Origin: Streptomyces sp. P3
GTDB lineage: Bacteria > Actinomycetota > Actinomycetes > Streptomycetales > Streptomycetaceae
Length of the DNA stretch: 64,000 bases
Direction of reading: 5' to 3'
Assembly: GCF_003032475.1 (NCBI RefSeq)
Contig: NZ_CP028369.1
Coordinates: 2,666,001 to 2,730,000 of the forward strand
In this document: positions 59,593 through 64,000 of the stretch, piece after piece
Layout: each line of letters begins with the position of its first letter
Numbering within the stretch: the stretch's first letter is position 1
Notes under the pieces: generated by a model
What the model was told of the DNA's origin: nothing
Seen by the model: only the letters and a program-made list of their open reading frames with translations
The model's database searches: none
Made by a program: the position numbers and the translations under genes

Positions 59593-59787
59593 TCAGGCCG
59601 TCTCGTCGGTCGCGTGGAAGTCGGCCGGCTTGTTCAGCGGCTCGGTCGTGGCGTGGAAGTCCTTGGTGGTGATCTCCTCGCCCGCGGCCTGCGCCGGCTT
59701 CGAGTCGGCGACGACCGCCGGGGCCTCGGCCTTCTCGCTCGTCGCGTGGAAGTCGGCGGGCTTGACGGTGCCGGTGTTGTCGGCCAT
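59593..59787 (-). CDS. afsS: AfsS, small activator of secondary metabolism
   Basis: This 64-residue protein has three copies of the motif DFHAT (12-16, 43-47, 56-60) in an Ala/Glu/Lys-rich background, the hallmark of AfsS. Its transcription is switched on by phosphorylated AfsR, and it raises antibiotic production by a mechanism that is not established. ATG at 59787 follows TAGGAG with 7-base spacing. It lies just downstream of afsR on the same strand, separated by 424 bp containing a large inverted repeat and a tandem repeat array. The protein is one residue longer than the 63 I recall for S. coelicolor. Confidence 0.92.
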   Translation of the reverse strand: MADNTGTVKPADFHATSEKAEAPAVVADSKPAQAAGEEITTKDFHATTEPLNKPADFHATDETA

Positions 59788-59833
59788 GAGGTGACTCCTA
59801 GGAACGTGAAGCGGGATGGAACGGAGTGGGCGG

Positions 59834-59873
59834 GACCCGCCCGGCAGTTCCCCCGTGAATTGCCGGGCGGGTC
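59834..59873. promoter_or_regulatory. 13-bp inverted repeat in the afsS leader/promoter region
   Basis: GACCCGCCCGGCA (59834-59846), a 14-base loop and TGCCGGGCGGGTC (59861-59873), perfectly complementary. It lies 47-86 bp upstream of the afsS ATG. It could be a terminator for afsR, a 5' leader hairpin or an operator. AfsR is known to bind the afsS promoter, but I cannot identify its direct-repeat site with confidence. Confidence 0.6.
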
Positions 59874-60030
59874 TCGCAAGGCCGTTCACCCTAGGGGGTG
59901 TCCCGTGGCCTGATGCACAGGACCCCCGCCCACCGGCGCGGCCGTCGTACCGAGCCGTCTGCCCCCCGACACGACGGTCCGGCTCAACTGACACTGCCGG
60001 ATGGCGATAAACAAACGATGAACGCGTTTC

Positions 60031-60113
60031 GGGACCGCCGGACGGACACCCCTCGGGACCGCCGGACGGACACCCCTCGGGACCGCCGGACGGACACCCC
60101 TCGGGACCGCCGG
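60031..60113. repeat. Tandem 24-bp repeats between afsR and afsS
   Basis: Three exact units starting with GGGACCGCCGGACGGACACC begin at 60031, 60055 and 60079, and a partial fourth runs 60103-60113. They lie about 100 bp past the afsR stop, and no gene is encoded here. Confidence 0.9.
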
Positions 60114-60211
60114 CCGTGTACCGCGCCGGGCCGCCGGCCGCACGTCCGAGTGGGACGGTCCCCACCCGGTCGGACCCCGCCCGGCCGTGCGGGCGTCCAG
60201 CGCCCCGCCGC

Positions 60212-63200
60212 TCATCCCACCGGCGCCGAGGCCAGCAGCGCGCGGACGTCCGCCGCCTCCGGGGAGCCCAACGTCTCGAACACCGACAGGGCCTCCTGCC
60301 AGCACACCCTCGCCCGGTCGAGCTGGCCGACGCCGTGCAGGCCGCGGCCGAGAGCCGTCAGCACGTTGGCGCGCCGCCAGTCCCCGCCGATGCCGTGCAG
60401 GACGGCGAGGGCCTGTTCGGCGCAGGCCGCGGCGCGGGCCGGGCCGTGGTCGGCGAGATGCAGCTCGGCGAGCCGGAACAGGGTCATGCCGTGCCACAGC
60501 TGCTGCCGGGCGTCCTGGAACATGCCGAGCGCGTCGGTGAGCGCCCGAAGCGCCGGCCCGATCTCGCCGGAGCTGGTCAGGGCCAGCCCCAGCGCGTACT
60601 TTCCGTTGGCCAGGCGCAACGCCATGCCGGTGTCGTCGCGCTCGTAGATGGTGACGCCCTGCCGGGCCAGGGACACGGCGCTCTCGGTGCGGCCGGTCGC
60701 CAGGTGGACCCGGGACAGGTTGCACAGGGCGCTGGCCTCGCCCGGGGTGTTCCGGTCTGCGCGGAAGGCGGCCAGCGCCTTCGTGAGGTGCTGCTCGGCC
60801 TCGTCGTGCCGCCCGTTGTAGAGGGCGATGATGCCCTGCTGGTTGGGCGCCTGGGCGCAGACCACGGGGTCCTGGGCGGCGAGGCCCAGCGTCAGTGCCG
60901 CGCCCGCCTCGCGGTCCGACTCCGCGAACTGACCTGACACACCCAGAATGTGACTGTGCATCAGGCGCGCACGGCCCTCCGCGTAGGGGTCCCGGTTCTG
61001 CTGGGCGGCCGCGACCACCGCGGTGGCGGCCAGCACGTACTGGCGTGAGCTGATCCCCGACTCCCCGAGGTCGACGGCCGCGAGCAGCAGATCGGCGGCT
61101 CGCCGCAGCATGCCGGCCGTCCCGGCCTGCTGCACCGCCGCGAGCAGTCCGCTCGCCTCGGTGAACAGCCAGTCCAGCGCCTGGCCCCGGTCGCGGAAGG
61201 CCAGCCCCGGGTAGTCGCCGCGGCTCAGGTGGTCCAGCACCCGCTCCCCGGGCCGCTCGATCGCGTAGACGCCCGTCGCGGTCGCCAGATAGAAGTCGAG
61301 CAGCCGCGTCATCGCCACCTCCCTTCCCCCCTGCCCGAAGGGCGTGGGAGGTGCCCCCACGCCGGCCTCCTGCTCGTCGCGTTCCGCGCACGCCCGGGCG
61401 TACAGCCGGACCAGATCGTGGTACCGGTAGCGGCCGGGCGCCGCGGACTCCAGCAGGGAGGTGTCCACCAGGGACTCCAGCAGGTCCTCGGCCTCCTCCG
61501 GCGGCAGGTCCAGGACCGCCGCGGCGGCCCGCAGGGAGATGTCCGGACCGTCCGCGAGGCCCAGCAGGCGGAACGCGCGGGCCTGGGCCGGCTCCAGCGC
61601 CCCGTAGCCCAGCTCGAACGTCGCCTTCACCGCGAGGTCGCCCGCCTGGAGCTCGTCCAGCCGCCGCCGCTCGTCGGCCAGTTTGGCGGCGAGCACCGAG
61701 ACGGTCCAGGTGCGGCGGGACGCCAGCCGGGACGCCGCGATGCGGATGGCCAGCGGGAGGAAGCCGCAGGCCGCGACCACGTCCAGGGCGGCCTCCCGCT
61801 CCGACGCCACCCGCTCCTCGCCCACGATCCGGGTGAACAGGGTCAGCGCCTCGTCCGGGGACATCACGTCCAGGTCGACCAGGTGGGCCCCGGCCAGGTC
61901 CACCATCCGCACTCGTGAGGTGACCAGCGCCGCGCAGCCCTCCGTGCCCGGCAGCAGGGGACGCACCTGGGCGGCGTCCCGCGCGTTGTCCAGCAGCACC
62001 AGGATCCGGCGCCCGTCCAGGAGCGAGCGGTACAGCGCCGCCCGTTCCTCCAGCGAGTCCGGGATCGCCGACTCCGCGGTGCCGAGGGCGCGCAGGAAGG
62101 CGCCGAGGACGGTCTCCGGCTCCGCCGCCCGCGCCCCGGCGCCCTGCAGGTCGACGTACAGCTGACCGTCGGGGAAGACCGGGCGGGCCCGGTGCGCCAC
62201 GTGCACCGCGAGGGTCGTCTTGCCCACGCCGCCGATGCCCGCCAGCGCCGACACGGCCATCACCCCGCCGGCGCCGCCGCCGCCGGCCTCCGCCAGCACC
62301 TCGCTCAGTTCCGCCACGAAGGCCGCCCGGCCGGTGAAGTCCGGCACGTTCGCCGGGAGTTGCGCGGGGCGCACCCGCACCACCGCCGGTTCCGCCGCGG
62401 CCGCCGTCGGCTCCGCCAGCTCCGGATCGGCCTGGAGGATGCGGCGCTGCAACTCCCGCAGTCCCGCCCGCGGGTCCACGCCCAGCTCCTCCGCCAGCAG
62501 CCGCCGGGTGTCCGCGTAGACCGCCAGCGCCTCCGCCTGCCGGCCGCTGCGGTACAGCGCCAGCATCAGCAGTTCGCGCAGCCGCTCGCGCAGCGGGTAG
62601 GCGGCCGTCAGCGCGGTCAGCTCCGACACGGCCTCGGTGTGGCAGCCCTGCTCCAGGTCCATGTCCAGGCGGGATTCCAGCAGCCCCAGCCGCCACTCCT
62701 CCAGACGCACGCGCTGCGCCTCCGCGTAGGGCCCGGGGACGCCGGCCAGCGTCTCGCCGTCCCAGAGGCCGAGCGCCCGGTTCAGGGTCTCGCGGGCCCG
62801 GCACAGGTCCCCGGCCGCCCTCGCCTTGTCGGCCTCCGCCGCGAACTCCTGTGCCACCGCCAGGTCCAGGGCACCCTCGCCCAGCCCGCGCACGGCGTAG
62901 CCGCCCGACTCGCTCACCAGGGTGCCCGGGTCCAGCGTCTTGCGCAGCCGTGAGGCGTACGTCCGCACCGCGGCCAGCGCCTGCGAGGGCGGATCCTCGC
63001 CCCACAGCGCGTCGATCAGCTCGCCGGCCGTCGCGGTACGGCCCTCGCGCAGCAACAGGGCGGCCAGCAGCGCGCGTTGCTGGGGACCGCCGGTGGCCAG
63101 CTGTTCCTCGCCGCGCCGGGCGCGCACCGGGCCGAGCACATCGAAGCGCAGCGCGGCCGGCTCCTCGGCCGCGCCGGAGCGCCTCTGCTGCGGCACACGC

Positions 63201-63229
63201 GGGCCGCCGTGCTCTGCGCGGTCGTCCAT
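60212..63229 (-). CDS. afsR: SARP-family global regulator AfsR
   Basis: This 1005-residue regulator has an OmpR-type winged helix (about 25-115, FDVLGPVRARRGEEQLATGG, RTYASRLRKTLDPGTLVSES), a bacterial transcriptional activation domain (about 120-270), and an NB-ARC/AAA ATPase with Walker A GIGGVGKTTL at 331-340 and LVLLDNARDAAQVRPLL. A C-terminal TPR region (about 650-1005) follows. AfsK phosphorylates AfsR, increasing its DNA binding and ATPase and activating afsS. ATG at 63229 with GGGGAG upstream was chosen; a TTG precedes it. The protein is slightly longer than the 993 residues I recall for S. coelicolor. Operator K lies 176 bp upstream, closer to the divergent amidohydrolase. Confidence 0.96.
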   Translation of the reverse strand: MDDRAEHGGPRVPQQRRSGAAEEPAALRFDVLGPVRARRGEEQLATGGPQQRALLAALLLREGRTATAGELIDALWGEDPPSQALAAVRTYASRLRKTLDPGTLVSESGGYAVRGLGEGALDLAVAQEFAAEADKARAAGDLCRARETLNRALGLWDGETLAGVPGPYAEAQRVRLEEWRLGLLESRLDMDLEQGCHTEAVSELTALTAAYPLRERLRELLMLALYRSGRQAEALAVYADTRRLLAEELGVDPRAGLRELQRRILQADPELAEPTAAAAEPAVVRVRPAQLPANVPDFTGRAAFVAELSEVLAEAGGGGAGGVMAVSALAGIGGVGKTTLAVHVAHRARPVFPDGQLYVDLQGAGARAAEPETVLGAFLRALGTAESAIPDSLEERAALYRSLLDGRRILVLLDNARDAAQVRPLLPGTEGCAALVTSRVRMVDLAGAHLVDLDVMSPDEALTLFTRIVGEERVASEREAALDVVAACGFLPLAIRIAASRLASRRTWTVSVLAAKLADERRRLDELQAGDLAVKATFELGYGALEPAQARAFRLLGLADGPDISLRAAAAVLDLPPEEAEDLLESLVDTSLLESAAPGRYRYHDLVRLYARACAERDEQEAGVGAPPTPFGQGGREVAMTRLLDFYLATATGVYAIERPGERVLDHLSRGDYPGLAFRDRGQALDWLFTEASGLLAAVQQAGTAGMLRRAADLLLAAVDLGESGISSRQYVLAATAVVAAAQQNRDPYAEGRARLMHSHILGVSGQFAESDREAGAALTLGLAAQDPVVCAQAPNQQGIIALYNGRHDEAEQHLTKALAAFRADRNTPGEASALCNLSRVHLATGRTESAVSLARQGVTIYERDDTGMALRLANGKYALGLALTSSGEIGPALRALTDALGMFQDARQQLWHGMTLFRLAELHLADHGPARAAACAEQALAVLHGIGGDWRRANVLTALGRGLHGVGQLDRARVCWQEALSVFETLGSPEAADVRALLASAPVG

Positions 63230-63405
63230 CAAGGGCTCCCCTTAGGCATCCGAAGTACCGAGGTCCAGTTTGCCCTGTCCATGCCGGAAGCGTCAGTCGC
63301 GCGTGACGCCGATCACAGAGTGCTGCACGGGAGTTCACGGACCTCGCACAGTCGTGGGGGCACACATCCGGCCACGGCCGGCCGACGGCGGTGCCCGCAC
63401 GCTAG

Positions 63406-63420
63406 CTGACGCACCGTCAG
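63406..63420. promoter_or_regulatory. Operator K: CTGACGCACCGTCAG
   Basis: One mismatch to the consensus, 21 bp upstream of the second amidohydrolase start and 176 bp upstream of the divergent afsR start. Confidence 0.85.
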
Positions 63421-63441
63421 ATCGGCGCTACCGTGCCTTCC

Positions 63442-64000
63442 ATGGACTCCTCACCCGCCGCGTCGCCTGCCACCACGCCCGTCGCCGCCTCACCCGTCGC
63501 CGCGCCGCTCCCTCGGATCATCTCCGTCGACGACCACACCGTGGAGCCGAGCACCGTCTGGCAGGACCGCCTGCCGAAGAAGTACCTGGACACCGGACCC
63601 CGTGTCGTCCGTGCCCCGCTGAAGGAGATGACCTTCCTCGGCGGCCGCTTCAAGCCCGTCATGGGCGATCCCGGCGACGACGGGCCGATCGGCGACTGGT
63701 GGGTCTACGAGGACCTGCACCGCCCGCTCACCCGCCTCGACACCGCCGTCGGATTCAGCCGGGACGAGATCAAGCTGGAGGTCATCACCTACGAGCAGAT
63801 GCGCCCGGGCTCGTACGACGTCCCCTCCCGGCTCGCCGACATGGACGTCAACCACGTCCAGTCCGCCCTGTGCTTCCCCACCTTCCCGCGCTTTTGCGGC
63901 CAGACCTTCACCGAGGCCGCCGACCGTGAGCTGGGCCTGCTGTGCGTGCGCGCCTACAACGACTGGACGGTGGAGGAGTGGTGCGGCCCGCAGGCGGCGG
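63442..64000 (+). CDS. Second amidohydrolase-superfamily hydrolase (partial)
   Basis: The first 186 codons are present and the gene runs off the window. It is a clear paralogue of the protein at 17133: ISVDDHTVEPSTVWQDRLPK, DWWVYEDLHRPLTRLDTAVG, RLADMDVNHVQSALCFPTFP and RFCGQTFTEAADRELGLLCV align with it nearly residue for residue. The metal motif D-x-H is kept. An N-terminal Ala/Ser/Pro extension of about 22 residues is extra. No ribosome site precedes the ATG, and an in-frame GTG lies 9 bases upstream. Operator K ends 21 bp before the start. Confidence 0.88.
   Translation, partial: MDSSPAASPATTPVAASPVAAPLPRIISVDDHTVEPSTVWQDRLPKKYLDTGPRVVRAPLKEMTFLGGRFKPVMGDPGDDGPIGDWWVYEDLHRPLTRLDTAVGFSRDEIKLEVITYEQMRPGSYDVPSRLADMDVNHVQSALCFPTFPRFCGQTFTEAADRELGLLCVRAYNDWTVEEWCGPQAA

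Noticed and set aside
16974..63420. KstR or KstR2 binding sites of mycobacterial cholesterol regulons
   Set aside because: The known motifs as I recall them are AAC-GTT or CAAG-CTTG types and differ from CTGACGG-CCGTCAG, so the regulon is not simply assigned to KstR.
1..64000. rRNA, tRNA genes, insertion sequences or prophage
   Set aside because: No tRNA-like cloverleaf, rRNA segment, transposase, integrase or terminal inverted repeats were recognised.

Overview
The window is chromosomal DNA of a Streptomyces-type actinomycete. GC is very high with strong third-position bias, many genes start with GTG, and translational GTGA/ATGA overlaps are frequent. The afsK, afsS and afsR genes of the Streptomyces secondary-metabolism regulatory system are recognisable. 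Two genes carry the rare TTA codon, at 766-768 and 39434-39436.

Region 1 (1-15.5 kb) is mostly conserved Streptomyces chromosome. It holds an alpha/beta hydrolase-fold protein without its nucleophile, a two-gene ABC exporter, a small primase/polymerase-like protein, an NsdA-type regulator, a membrane protein with repeated ATQY(I/L)PP motifs, a lipoprotein solute-binding protein, purU, an ECF sigma factor overlapping an unusual anti-sigma factor, a STAS protein and a four-EF-hand protein.

Region 2 (15.4-50.5 kb) is dominated by CoA-ester catabolism: AMP-forming and ADP-forming CoA ligases, acyl-CoA dehydrogenases, an SDR, a zinc alcohol dehydrogenase, an enoyl-CoA hydratase, a lipid-transfer-type thiolase, DUF35 and DoxX proteins, a flavin reductase, a cyclase-family hydrolase and an amidohydrolase. 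These are interleaved with unrelated genes: transporters, a multicopper oxidase, flavin oxidases, GNATs, a toxin-antitoxin pair, an expansin and LysE/Lrp. A TetR regulator lies at 49889-50536.

Region 3 (50.6-63.2 kb) is the afsK to afsS-afsR locus. A second catabolic block (enoyl-CoA hydratase, DUF35, thiolase, FadD3-type ligase) sits between afsK and afsS, bordered by gene remnants. A second amidohydrolase, paralogous to the one at 17133, runs off the right end.

The main discovery is a repeated palindromic operator, CTGACGG-N-CCGTCAG. It occurs 11 times in 8 intergenic regions between 16974 and 63420, every time beside a gene of the CoA-ester pathway (or the DoxX/DUF35 and flavin reductase genes grouped with it) and at none of the unrelated promoters I inspected. 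It defines a regulon spread over 46 kb, probably repressed by a TetR protein; the TetR gene in the window has a degenerate copy over its own start codon. The enzyme set resembles actinobacterial steroid side-chain and ring C/D catabolism, but no ring-opening oxygenase genes are present, so the substrate is unknown.
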